This document shows positions 21,272 to 32,977 of a DNA stretch of 64,000 nt, piece by piece. The DNA comes from Heterotrichella gracilis (taxonomy: Eukaryota > Sar > Xanthophyceae > Tribonematales > Xanthonemataceae), in the NCBI GenBank assembly GCA_032358255.1, contig JAULBX010012099.1, positions 40,230-104,229 of the forward strand, written 5' to 3'. The translations under genes and the position numbers were made by a program. Positions within the stretch are counted from its first letter, which is position 1. Each line of letters begins with the position of its first letter. The notes under the pieces are model-generated. The model worked only from the letters and a program-made list of their open reading frames with translations. It was not told where the DNA came from and ran no database searches.

Positions 21272-24200
21272 TCAGGATTTGCTATGGAGACCCCTGCCAT
21301 TCCTGCCCGGCAGCAGTTCCTTAGCCATTCCCATGAACACACGAGTGAGCAACCTGCCTCGGGTGCCTCCCATCGCCCCCGCAGCTACCGCCAACACTGG
21401 GACAGGCACCACCTTGAGCTGAAGGACCCGGAACCCCACCATCAGCGCCCCAATGCCCACATGGCTGAGCACCTCGGTGGCCCAACGGCGACGGCGCGTG
21501 GTGAAGGCAGGGCCAGGGTGGGTGCCGGTGGCCGCGCAAGCGGCGAGGTTGTCGGTTGTAGCAACCAGATCTGGCCACATACGTGCCTCGAGAGCCGTCA
21601 TGCTGCGATCCCCCTGCTTGCGGCGGCCAGCCTGATGGACTGCGCGTTGCAGGGGAATAGTAGGAATTGCATGGGATAATTACAGTTAACTAGGATTACG
21701 GTACTAGTATAACGTGTAAGTGTTTGTGCACTGCAGTGAGCATTGGTGTCTCCGTTTGAGGGTCTACTGGTTGGTTGCAGCAAAGACACGATCACGATAT
21801 ACCAGCCAATGTGGAGCCAGTGAAAGTGCACGTTTTCATTAATAAACTAATTTTTAAATATGTTAACAATGTTAGAATAAACTAAAAATGCCTACTTCAT
21901 GACAAACATGAATTTCGCTTAAGAATATTCATGCAATTCAGCCAGAAATTATATTGATGTCATTGCGATGCAGAGCAGTGGGTAAGGCTGCCGCTGCTAC
22001 CGCTGCTCGTTGGCGTGAAGTACGTGGGTCCGGGCTTGAAAGATAGTACAATATAATTTTGCCTTCCGAAGGCAATTATATGATATGCACCTTGCTAGCT
22101 TACCCACCTGCTTCTGGGATCCATACGTGCAGCAGTCCAGCAGCCACCCCGCAGATGTGTGTGGTAAAGTTAGCGTGTGGCAAAAGGAGGGTATTCAGCC
22201 CCAGTGTCACCCAAAACTCCCTTCTTTGGCCCCCAGCTGCTTGAGGGGATGTGTCTTGATAGCTGCTGCTGTGAACAGCCACTACCTGCAGGAGGTGAGG
22301 ATGGGCAGATTGCTCACTATGAAAATATTGGATTTGTTTTGCAAGTCATATGTGCCACCTGGGAAAAGTCAAACAGTGCAGGACAAATGGTTGATCAATC
22401 TTGATTAATTTGATTGTTTAATCTCCAATGTTGTAACATTAAAGACCATGCTGGATGTTGAACTAATTGACGAAGACTGCCTAGACTTCCTAAACAGAAT
22501 CATGTGGATGAAAAGGGTGTCAAAGTTGATGCAAGCACAGCCATTTTTGAACTTTACCAAAATTGCACAGGCACTAGCGTCCACGCACAGCAGCACCATA
22601 CATATGCATTAAAAAATGAGGTGGTCGTGGCACTGCAGTGGATCCACATGTGTAAGCAGTGTATCACTGTGAAATGTGTAAACATTAAGTGTGTTAGCCA
22701 GTATTCAAGTGCGTTTATCAAACTCCAGCAGTTGGCTCAGCGGTCTCGGCAGCTAGTACAGCTTTAGAATACAAACAATGCAGTTAGTAACACAAGCAAG
22801 GAAGATATGAGAGGTAGGTATGCATAAGGTAAGTTACCTGCAGGCCGTACACCAGAGCGGATGCCCCCACCACAGATCCTGTAAAATAGTTTTGAGCTGC
22901 ACGTGGGTGATGGGTGAGGGCCAGCCAGGTGCGGGAAGCCAGCACTGCAAGAGTTGCAAACCACGAATTGGCCAGTCAGTTACATGTAATTACAACAATA
23001 ATTTGCCATATTTTTCATGTCCAATCCCAAATATCCAATATGGCTCAGAAAATCCAGATGGAGTACAGCTTGTGCAGCTGTGTGGCAACCCTTGCACTTT
23101 CCTTGCAGGGAGCCACGCACTTGTATTGCAGCCTGTATATACAGCCCACTTTATTTGTTCCTTTTCTAGTTCTTCAAACATGTGAGGTATGCTAGCAAGC
23201 AGTAACAAATTTACAGTCCTGGCATTTCGACATTGGGTGTACTGATAGTCCAACTGGTGATTAGGTGTGGTTCTGTCTATTATGTCCTGTACACCCAATT
23301 TCCCTTGAATTTGATTGTACACATCGACACCATCATGACACCTATCCATGCACACTCACCAGCAAGCAGTCCCGACGAAACAGAGAGCGACATCAGCATG
23401 GCAGCACACGCCCCACACCCGGCCGCCCTCTCGTATGTGCTTCCAAATGTGAGCACCCCGCTGAGGTTGTTGGCAAGGTGCACAGGGTCCATGTGCACCA
23501 AAGTGAAACTGATGAGGCGCCCAAGCTCACCACATTGCAGGACCCTGCACAAAAACATTCTTTTTTGAGAAGTAGAGTGACTAGGGTGACAACAGCGCTA
23601 GTTGCTGTCCCAAAATGACAACGGAGACTGAGAATGTCAGTTCAGCAACTTAGTTTGAGGTTTAAATGCATGTTACAGGTCGGCTCCCCTTGTTATTGTA
23701 CAACATACGTGAGTCATATGCAGTAAAGACTAATTATGTGCCCTGCAGAATTCTGTCAATTAATTCATGCAAATAAATTGCAGCAGAAAAACCTATTGGG
23801 ATAGTTGGGCAGGTGCACCAGTCCAAATTTGAGCTTTATGGTTTCAACGATATGAACACATAAAATATGTAGCGACACTCTAGGGGCCTTCCCCAAATAC
23901 GGCCTTCACTGCATAATTGAAGATGTTTACCCGCCTAGTATACTGTCCATAAGAAGTTCACGTAATGCACCACAAGCACTGAGGGCCATCAGCTGGTAGC
24001 GAGTAAAAGACCCGTGTCCCAAATTGTTTAATGTGCTTTTTTCTATCCAAAATGGATTCCCCTTTCCTTACCTGTAAGGGGTCAGCCCAGAATGCACTGC
24101 CCGTGATTCCATTGGATAGAATGCGGCAATCACTACGCACGAGGCCACTGTCGTCAAATTCTTCTTGTCATGGGCGGCTGAAAGGTACATTGCGTCAGTC

Positions 24201-24697
24201 AGGCTGTGATACAGCATGAACACTGCATGGCCACCGGCCAACCAGCCAAAGAACAACTCAGCTGCCTGCCCATGTCCCTGCCCTGCATCCAGTGACACTG
24301 CGCTGTGCAGCAAATCCCGGATGAAACCAGGCACCAGGCCGCTTGCCCACTGGGAAAGGGGCCGTGGAAGAACAACATCCCCCGCCTGGTTCTGGGACCC
24401 AGAGGCTGTGCCAAACAGCTTGTCTGCAGCTTCCTTCAGTGGGGTGGTGTCAAATGCAAGGGTGGTCACCTTGGTATTGCCCACGCCACCGTAGTCAGAA
24501 TTAGCCCGCTTCCGAAGAGCAGGCTGTGGAGTGCGAGGGTCTGTTGTCAACCCTGCTGGTCGGTGCTGGTCAAACAGCTTGCACAGCTCACGTTCTACCC
24601 CCTGTGCTTCTTCGCTGGTCAGAGGCCGGCTCCAAGTGAGGGGTGCTAGGAGCTGCAGCTGGTTGACCAACCACGGTGTGATGATCTCCATTGCCAT
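21272..24697 (-). CDS. Rhomboid-family membrane protein (RHBDD1/plant RBL-like), 5 exons, 487 aa
   Basis: Exons (minus): 24072-24697, 23360-23544, 22838-22944, 22108-22285, 21272-21639; phases agree over 1,464 nt. Rhomboids are intramembrane serine proteases. The loop/TM2 signature H-x4-H-x3-N is present ('HMDPVHLANN', H226, H231, N235). The catalytic-serine segment is 'VVGASALVYGLQ' (S299) and the catalytic-histidine helix is 'FTTHICGVAAGLL' (H349), in the order and spacing of RHBDD1-type proteins. Serine and histidine are kept, so it may be active, although the residue after the serine is Ala rather than the usual Gly. The N-terminal 170 residues are soluble and Ser/Thr/Pro-containing with no known domain; the C-terminal 110 residues include a Leu/Val-rich segment ('VLQLKVVPVPVLAVAAGAMGG') that may be a further membrane helix. 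The start may be 24697 or 24691. Confidence 0.8.
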
Positions 24698-26583
24698 TTT
24701 GTGGAGTTATCTTTCGCAGCTGGGTCTGCGGGTTAGTAAAAATGTGCCCTGCACCCTAGGCTGGTCTGATCAGAACACCTTGAGGTCACCCCAGCAGGCC
24801 TTTCTCAATCCTACAAAAGGGTAGAAAGGGTAGCACAAGTCAGCAGGCATTGACTCAGCGTGGCTCAGTATTGCAGGTGCTTCTGACTCTGAGATAGTGC
24901 TTTCGAGTTGAACTAGTTGAACTAACGGTCACTAAAAATTGAACTGCTGGTTCACCCCTCGAAGGGGCAACTGCTCCACATGTACAGATGCCGAAGAATT
25001 ATGCAGTGGACAACTGTGATAATCACAGCTTGGTGAAGTTCAGAGTACGTCGATGATTCATCAAGTGCTTGCTTGGTGCCAGTTTGTGGATACAGCGTTC
25101 ATAAAAATGGATAAACAAAGTTACCGTTCACAACTCAAACGCTGCCCTGGCTGCGTAGGTACTAAAAGTTCAGGCCACCTACCTACTACTTAGAGCCTCG
25201 GGAAGCCGGCGTTTTCAAGTAAGTGCGCCCATTTCGAAGTTTGAAGTCGTTTCGTTTGACCCCATACGTGTCTGTGCTGCTAAGGCCCTCGCGGCGATGT
25301 AGGCGATGGTTGTGCAGTGGACTGGGTCAGCAGTGGCAAACAGCTAACCCACCATTCTTGACGAAGGGTGCCGGGTGGGCAATACGTGTGTTCGCGCTCT
25401 TTGATGCGCTGCTGACACCGGCCAGCCTTGGCTAGACGCACATGAAACTAATTAGTGGAACCCTAATCGATTTAAATCTAATTAGCTTTTTGTATTTTTT
25501 AGCGTGGACAGGCAGTTGAGTACGGCATCGAAATGAATCAAATTCAAGGTTTTTCAGTTTTCGCGGTGCCTTAGTGCGATCCAGTGGCCCCCTAACTTAG
25601 TAGTCTACGCCTTCACACTGTGTGTTCCCTTCCCTTCTTTTCTTCTTTCAATTTGCGTGCTACTAGCGTGCCAATAATTTCTTTCAAAATGATGTAACTT
25701 TAGTAACTTACATTCAATTTAAAGCCCCAAGCAAGGCCCACAGCACTGCGGCCTTGGGCGAGAACAGGCAGTGGCTCCGTTTCGCTTAAAGCGAGGAACA
25801 CTGTTTGACAAGGTATGTTGTCAGGCCCACTGGGTGTTACGCCACTGGAAGCAGAAATTCTGTGTTTTGGCATTCAATGGTAAGGACCTCGCGAATGCAG
25901 GCACAGTGACTGCCTGCTGAGCGCCAAAACATAACTTGATAACATTGAAAATGTTGAAGTTTTTACAAACAATATTTAGCCTGGCAAAGCCACAGCGGCT
26001 CCTCACAACCCTGAGTTTAAAACTCAGAAAAAAGCATACCACGAGACTCAGTCATAGCACTGTAGCAATACAATTGTCAGTACTGCAGTAGTTAACTCAA
26101 GCCGCTAGGTTATAGGCTGCTCAATAATTAATTTTAAGTGAGTGATGGTGGCAGTGGCTGGCAGGGCGACATAGTTCATTGCACGGTACAGTGACTATCC
26201 CCATATAACCCAATATAGTACCAGTATGCTACTAGGATGTTCCCTTCACGTAACACGTGCATGCATTGCCATTACCACAAACAACATGCAAGTATTGCCA
26301 AATACTTGCAGACCAGGTTGCCCCGCACTATGGCGCCAGCCATTGGCCATTGTCCTTTACGACACGAGTTGCAGATAACGATTAAAGATTAAAATCACGT
26401 GCTTGGATCCGATCCCCTTGGAGGCTCCCCTAAGAGCCAGCAGAAAAGCAATTGCATATGCCCTAGGTACAATGGCATGGCATGCAGCATTCAACTCAGT
26501 TTTTTTGGATCCGTCACCGACCAGTGCCTGAGCTTTGTTTTTTGCCAAAACCGTCAGCACTACAACAGTAAACATGCCAGGGA
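24698..26583. other. Intergenic, no supported gene
   Basis: Spans the rhomboid promoter/5' UTR on the left and the 3' flank of the GT31/GT25-like gene on the right. A 70-codon plus frame (25223-25435) and a 73-codon minus frame (25821-26042) have no splice or family support. Confidence 0.45.
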
Positions 26584-29500
26584 TTATCGTGCTGTGGCAG
26601 GCGGCCTGCACTGCTGCATGGAGCACTCATCTTGGAACTCTTCCTTGCACTTCACATCTGCAAGGCTTGTACGGCAGATCAGGTTTGGGTATGCAGCCCG
26701 CACCACAAATCCCCGACGCACCATTGCCTGCAACACTCCATCCACTGTGATCACTCCCCATGCCTGGGCCATTGCCTCTATCATCTCGTCAATGACATTT
26801 CGGTGGATGATCATAGCCCCTGCGGAGCCTGCAATACACGATTATACGGGATTATTCACCGAAATATTGGTTTAAGAACACAAACATATATATTCAAGCA
26901 TCTCATGCGGTTCAAAAATACATTAGGTATACTTTAGTCGCTTGAATGAAAACTGTTGCGCCACATATTGAAACTAAGTGCAGTGACTTCAAATCTGGTG
27001 ACAGACACCATCCAACGCAGCCTTCAAAGCGTTAAGGTGTGCCAAGGCAGTCTGCAGTGGTGCTGCAAGGCTAGCTGCCCCATTGGCTGTACTGATGGAA
27101 ATCATGTCACTGATTACTACACAGTTGCATCACACATTAAAAAAGTAGCCTTCCATTCTTTTACTTGCACCCTACCTGTCCCTGTGTTGATGTTGATGCA
27201 TTTAGCTTCCTGGCCAATGACCTGCGTCATGTTGGCTCGGTCCTCGCCAACTAGGCGCCAGTGGCCCGCAAGAGCCTCCGCCTGGGGATGGAAGGTGTGT
27301 GTGAGTGAGAAGGGGCAGTCCCATCAACATGCAACCCCTGCCTAAGCGGGCAGGGTACACCAGATGCTAGATTCCAATAATATACCCTTCCAGGCCCCCA
27401 ATCCTGCACCCTACACCCATGCATTTTTCAAAGATAAACACAATGCCGGCAGCAGTCCTCAAATCTTGCGTGTCTTTTTTCCCTCGCATGTGCTACCAGG
27501 TACCAATGTCACACATGACATCCACAACAGCAACTTCCTATGAGCGCTGTTCTTAACAGCATCGGCTGTGCAACACCCCACCCGTCACAACCAGCCCCAT
27601 CTGCTCTTGGACACCCACCCCTGCTCCAGGGCACCCCATACCCCCAAAATGCTCCACCATAATGTACACCTGATAAAATCCAGGAATTGGAACACCAGCA
27701 GAGCCACCATGGTGACACCTTCGTAGTCCAGGAAAATCAGTATACAAACCCTGCCCTGCCCTGCCCCCACCATCCACCGGCAGCCGCCCTACGTCCGCGG
27801 ACCCCACATCCTCTGGGTTTAACACAGTGCCAAACCACATCCACAATGTCTGGCACCGCCCCATCCCTCCCAACGCTCACCTCCAGCTCCCCTTGCTCAG
27901 TTGCCAGCCATGCACTGGTGCCCAGAACCAGCACCCCGCCTGGTCTCCCCGCCGCCACATAGCCCCCGCACACCCCCTGCCCCAGCTGCGCCTCCAGCCG
28001 TGCCTTGAAGCCAGGTGCCAGCACCACGTCATGGTCAAAGACAGTGAGCAGCTGGGTGGAAGGGTCTGCACTGGCTTTCCTGAGGAAGGAAATTGCAAAC
28101 ATATAAATAAACCAATCATAATAGCAACAATGTTAGTACATTGATAGGTATAACAACAATTATTATACCAATACCAATAAATGTAATAATAATAATCAAC
28201 AGTAACAATAACAATGACAATGAAGTGAAACGATAATGATCATGAGAATGATGAGAAGGTTAAAATGCACAACATTGGACATAGGCGGAGTTAGCGAAGA
28301 GAAGCACCTCCTGTTCATTTACCATTACCTGAGCAGGCGCAGCAGGGCTGACATGTGGTCCAGCTGGTGCGCGGAGACCAGAATATTGGTGGGAAGGTAC
28401 CTGCAGGAGGTTAGACGAGAAAGTGGGTAGGGGGGTTGCCCTTGGACAGATCACCACTCAACTGCTGAGCTGGTAAGTCGGGATAGTACGTTGAAGGGGC
28501 ACATGCATATCATTGCTTTGGGGGCATTCAGCGCTGGATGCATGAGGTAAGTGCAAGTGGCGATGAGCAGCCATGCGCATAAATGTGGATGGCACATAAC
28601 AGGCTTCGACCTCAAGAGCTGTTGCACTTTCTCATCAGAAATACAAAGTGTGTGATAAGAGAAAGACCACAGAACGCAAACCATGCAACTCCCTGGCAGG
28701 GCGTCACCTGATCCTGGGGTGACCCTGGAAAGGCGCAACAGGACAGCTGCATATGAAAACACACTCCTACAGTGGAAAACACACTCCTACAGTTGTTCAA
28801 TCTTTGCGCTACTATCCGCCTACTTACCCAGACGCAGACTCCCCCTCCACAATTTCCCAATTTTCCACCTGGAAGCCTGCACTCCTTAGCTGGGCATTGA
28901 CGCTGTCTGCCGCATCTGCGGTGCCGGACCTCGAGAGCACGTGCACCAGCTGGGGTATTTGCACTGGTTCAGGAGACTGGTCGAAGCCTGAAAGCATGGT
29001 CCACATTGTCAAACCCTGGTCAAAGCATGCTGCATTGTGTGTGGTTTAGCCTACAGGGCAACTCCCTAAACCCCAACTCCGGCCGGTGACCATAGCCAGG
29101 GTTTCGGCACAATGCTGCACACCCAGTCAGGGGTTTATGCTGGACAACCAGGCAACGGTGGTACGTAGACCTTGATATCTCACTCTGCCTCTCTAGTCGC
29201 TGACATTGTATTGCATCTGCAGCGGGGGCCTGGTACAATATCACAGTGGACCCAAACCCATTACCCGCACATAACCCTACACTGCGTGCAATCAGGAAGC
29301 CTGACTTATATCGTGCATGTATGATGTATCGCATGTTACTTTTCTCCTGGTGCAATGCGCCCAACCTCAATTAAATACCTAGCCCGATGTACACACACCT
29401 GCACCAAGTGCACCCTCCACCCGCACCTTGGTAGCACATCTGCAGCGGGAACCTGCTGCACGTCTCCTGCTGCACCAGCGGGTTGTGCACGCATGTGGCT

Positions 29501-32272
29501 GCCAGCTCATCACACAGGGGGTGCTTCTGCTTCACGCAGTAGTGGGGCACGTCGTGCACGGGCCGAAGGCCCAGCATCACCTGCGGAGGTGGGAGCAGCA
29601 CAAGGGTTGGGGTCAGGGGTTGGAACAGGGAGTGAGGGGTGAAGGGCGGAGGGTCCGTCCACAGGGCCAGCGCTGGCTGCTGCAGCAGTGATTGGGGGTA
29701 AAAGTGCAAAAGCAGCTGGGGAACGTGGCATGCAATGGTGCAGGTCATAAATGACCATGCCGGTCGGGGCGAAAAGTACAATCATACCACAAAAGGAGCG
29801 CCAGTTGCCTTTAATCTGGCCCACTACATGACAAATCCTTCTGGTTGCTGGAGGATTTCTAAGAAGAAGAAATGTCACACACCCACAGGAGAGTAATACA
29901 CATCACAAAAGGGTATGTTTAAAGCACGAGTGGGGTAGCAAGAAGGCATGCGACATGCACTTCACCAGTACAGCACCGTGACAAATGCATATTGCTTTTG
30001 TCACAAGAGGGATGTGTGCAAGCTGCCTCCCGAGTCAAGCAGGGTCGCCCAGCGGCTATCCAACGGGCGACCCAGGAAAAGCCTATGAACCCGCACGAGG
30101 GACCTTGGCGTAGCAGGTTTATGAGGGCTGGCACCTGCAATGGCTAGTGGAGGACCTGCAAACGCATACGCCCACTACAGGTGGATGCATCTCACCTGGC
30201 GCACACATTATACAGGCATTGTACATACAACTGCACATCCGGGGATTGGATACAACCCACCCAGCGCGGTGTGAGCGCGCCAATCTAGGGATAGGCAGCA
30301 TGGTATTATCCCCCCACATATTCTGTTATTGTTGTACCATTTCGGTATTTGTTTTTTCTGTTGTGTTTTCTTGCGTCTTTCCCCCAGCCCCACCTGTTTG
30401 TGGAACTGGATGAGCTGCTGCGGTATCTTGATTGCGTGGTACAGCACGATGTCCAGGTGCACCTTGTGGGGCGTCTCCTGCTGCACCACGCCGTACTGGC
30501 CAGACTGCTGGTAGTGGTTCTTGTGGATGGCGCCGCGGGCAAGGAAGCTCATCTGGTTTCGGAACCACACGCCCTGCAGCCATGCAGGCACAGCGTGGTA
30601 AGCATGCGCAGCACATGGCACGCAAGCAAGCAGAGCTGGGTGATTGCAATGTGCGGGGCTCTGGCTGCTGAGATGTGCCCTAGTAAACGTTCCACTGAAC
30701 AGCTTGACACGAGTGTGGCGGGTGCCCTCTTAAATAAGAAGGGTAGGCGCCAACCTTGGCGCAGAAGACATTGTAAATAAGAGCAGTCAGCAAAGGAGTT
30801 GGAGTGGTGGGGCATGCCATGCCATGCCATGCTAGCCACACTCGTCAGGCGCACGCGTGGATGCAAGGGCCATGCCATGCCATGCCATTCTGGTAAGGTG
30901 AACGCGTATATGTAAGGGCTGTCACACAGCTGGGGGCAACCAGGACCCTATGCATGCAGCGTGCTGGCAGCAGCGTATGGATGCGCTGTTGATTAGAAGC
31001 CATTCTGCAAGGGTGAACACAACGAGGGTTCGCCTGTTGCACTTTTTGAAGTTGGCTTGAGGGTTTTTGAGGGCAACCCTAAACCCTAAACCCTAAGCCC
31101 ACCCTCCCCCTCACCTTGGGTTGATGGCAAGGCACCTTCCCCGCCAACCAGACGCATCTGCCCATGTTGATGTCGCTGTTGGGCATCACTGTGCCGTTCT
31201 TGCACTCCCTGGCCACTGGCCCCAGCTGCTCCAGCAGCGAGCTGTGTATGAAGTAGCCCAGGCCCTGGCAGTACGGCTTCTTCAACCCGATTTTCGCCAG
31301 ACCGTCCTTGCCATAAGCAGCCTGGCCAACGTAGCGCTCGTTTGGCTTGGGGTCCATGGTGAGGACGTCCATCAAGGCTGGCCATCGCACTGGGTTCACG
31401 TAGGTGTCGTCGTCCACCTTGGCATACCAGTCATACTTGCCCCGGTAGGTGGTGTACAGGTAGTGCCACAGCTCAAGCTCCTGCTCCAGGGGTGGGTATG
31501 CCTCCTTGGCGTCGATGAAGACCAGTCTGTCTCCCAGCCTGCACCCCACAAGGCCACATGACTACAGCACCTTGGCGCTAGATGAGGGCTGCCCTACGCT
31601 AGGGCTTGCAGCAAGGACACCGCGTGCAGGGTAAGGATGCAGCGCACCAACAGTATACACATGCACAGAAACAGCTGTTCTTGGAACCTAGGAGGCCTCT
31701 CTGCGCTTGCATACTACTGGCCCCTTTTGTGGCGACAGCTCTGGCTAGGAGTGGCCACGCACTCCAGAGACCCACCACAGAATAACCACCAGATGCTATC
31801 CAGCATCATCCCACGTTACCATGGAACAGGACCTGCTGTACCCTGGCCAATGCTAACGACTGAAACTCGACCTACTCCAGCAACAGCTGAACCTGGACTA
31901 CCAAGAACAGACCACATTCCAGCAACAGATCAAGATGGCTCCCCCCCCCAGCAATACAAGACTTGAAGTGTGCCTGCCATACGAAAGGACTTACTCAATA
32001 CCCTGTGCTTTCAACAGGGCTTCCGCACTCAGCCAACTTGCTGGTCTTCGTGTAGGCTTCGATGCCACAGTGAAGATCACATCTGCTGGAAGGTCGGCCA
32101 CCCATGACTTGAGCGCAGCAACGCCCAGGGTTTGCAATGTCTGCAGGTTTGTCTGGACTGCCACCAGGACCTTCGGCTGTTGGCCAACTTGCGCGACCTC
32201 GCGCGCAGATCCACAATGCATGCATAGAAGTAGACACAGCCAGCCCTGTCTTGCTGTGGCCAAGCGAGCCAT
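26584..32272 (-). CDS. Dual glycosyltransferase: GT31-like N half, GT25-like C half, 9 exons, 600 aa
   Basis: Exons (minus): 32002-32272, 31115-31530, 30394-30573, 29427-29580, 28828-28987, 28329-28400, 27881-28079, 27176-27281, 26584-26828; phases agree over 1,803 nt. Residues 1-24 are a signal peptide or anchor (GWLCLLLCMHC). The N half is GT31-like: 'KVLVAVQTNLQTL' opens the fold and 'YDWYAKVDDDTYVNP' carries the DDD metal motif (D130-D132), as in beta-1,3-galactosyl/C1GALT enzymes. The C half, from about residue 345, has 'VSAHQLDHMSALLRLLR' then 'LLTVFDHDVVLAPGFKARL' (D433-H-D435), which parallels the ALSH...EDDV..P.F arrangement of GT25. The exon 1-2 junction is the weakest: acceptors at 31538 and 31530 both exist and only the latter keeps phase. 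GT31 identity is firm, the GT25 likeness is inference. Confidence 0.78.
30042..30073. repeat. Perfect 9-bp inverted repeat with 14-nt loop inside an intron
   Basis: GGGTCGCCC at 30042-30050 is matched by GGGCGACCC at 30065-30073, in an intron of the GT31/GT25-like gene. A stem of nine pairs, eight of them G-C, would be stable in RNA. Role unknown. Confidence 0.7.
31076..31096 (+). repeat. Interstitial plant-type telomere repeat (CCCTAAA)3
   Basis: Three consecutive ACCCTAA units in an intron, ending about 18 nt from the splice donor (minus strand) of exon 2 of the GT31/GT25-like gene. The heptamer is the Arabidopsis-type telomere unit, also used by many green algae. Confidence 0.85.
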
Positions 32273-32977
32273 GCTGTCTCACACTCCCACACCTAAGCAG
32301 GAGGGTACACGCCTGGCAACCACAACCGACACGGTACGCACTCCATGTCGACCCACGCTGGCTCGGCTGGCGTCCACTGTTTTGGGGGGCAGCACTAAGT
32401 GGGTAGCACTGAAGGGAAGCACTAAATGGAGGCAACAACCACAGCTGTTGCGTTGGCAGTCCAAGCCGTTGAGATGGGGAAAGTACTCTTCCTTTTCAAC
32501 CTATCGCGAGCCCGCTTTGTCTCCAGCTCAACCGAAATACTGCAGGTCACGTACGACCGAGGTTTATTTTCTATCCAGCTGGCGTTGACCTTGGAGGCAA
32601 CTGCTGGATACCCTAAAGGGTTTTCGCCCAAGGGTGATGAGTATAATACAGGACTCCTGTGTTATGACTTGAGACAGCTTCAAAGCCCTCGACAACACTT
32701 CTCCTTGTTATCCTTGATTGTCGCCGATAGTGTTGGCAGGCCATTCATGTAGCCATATACGTGCCTTACGCAGCGCATTGTCACCAGGTCCTTGTGGCAC
32801 ATGACATATTAAACGTTACAGTGACACTGCAGGGAATACTTTCACACTGTTCCACAAGTACGCCGATGCCACTTGCAGGTTCAGCTGACATTAAGCGCAA
32901 ACCAGCTTGACAACGTTTCAAGCAGAGGTACAATATTACAGCAGTGCATCCAAAAAACTACAGCCCTAGCAAGTGAT
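32273..32977. promoter_or_regulatory. Spacer between GT31/GT25-like gene start and GT92-B stop
   Basis: Both flanking genes are on the minus strand, so this contains the promoter and 5' UTR of the GT31/GT25-like gene and the 3' flank of GT92-B. No clear core-promoter motif or extra gene is visible. Confidence 0.35.

Noticed and set aside
21970-22060. tRNA- or SINE-like segment (GAGCAGTGGGTAAGGC ... GTGGGTCCGGGCTTGA)
   Set aside because: The A-box likeness is fair but the B box matches only about half of GGTTCGANTCC and no cloverleaf could be drawn.
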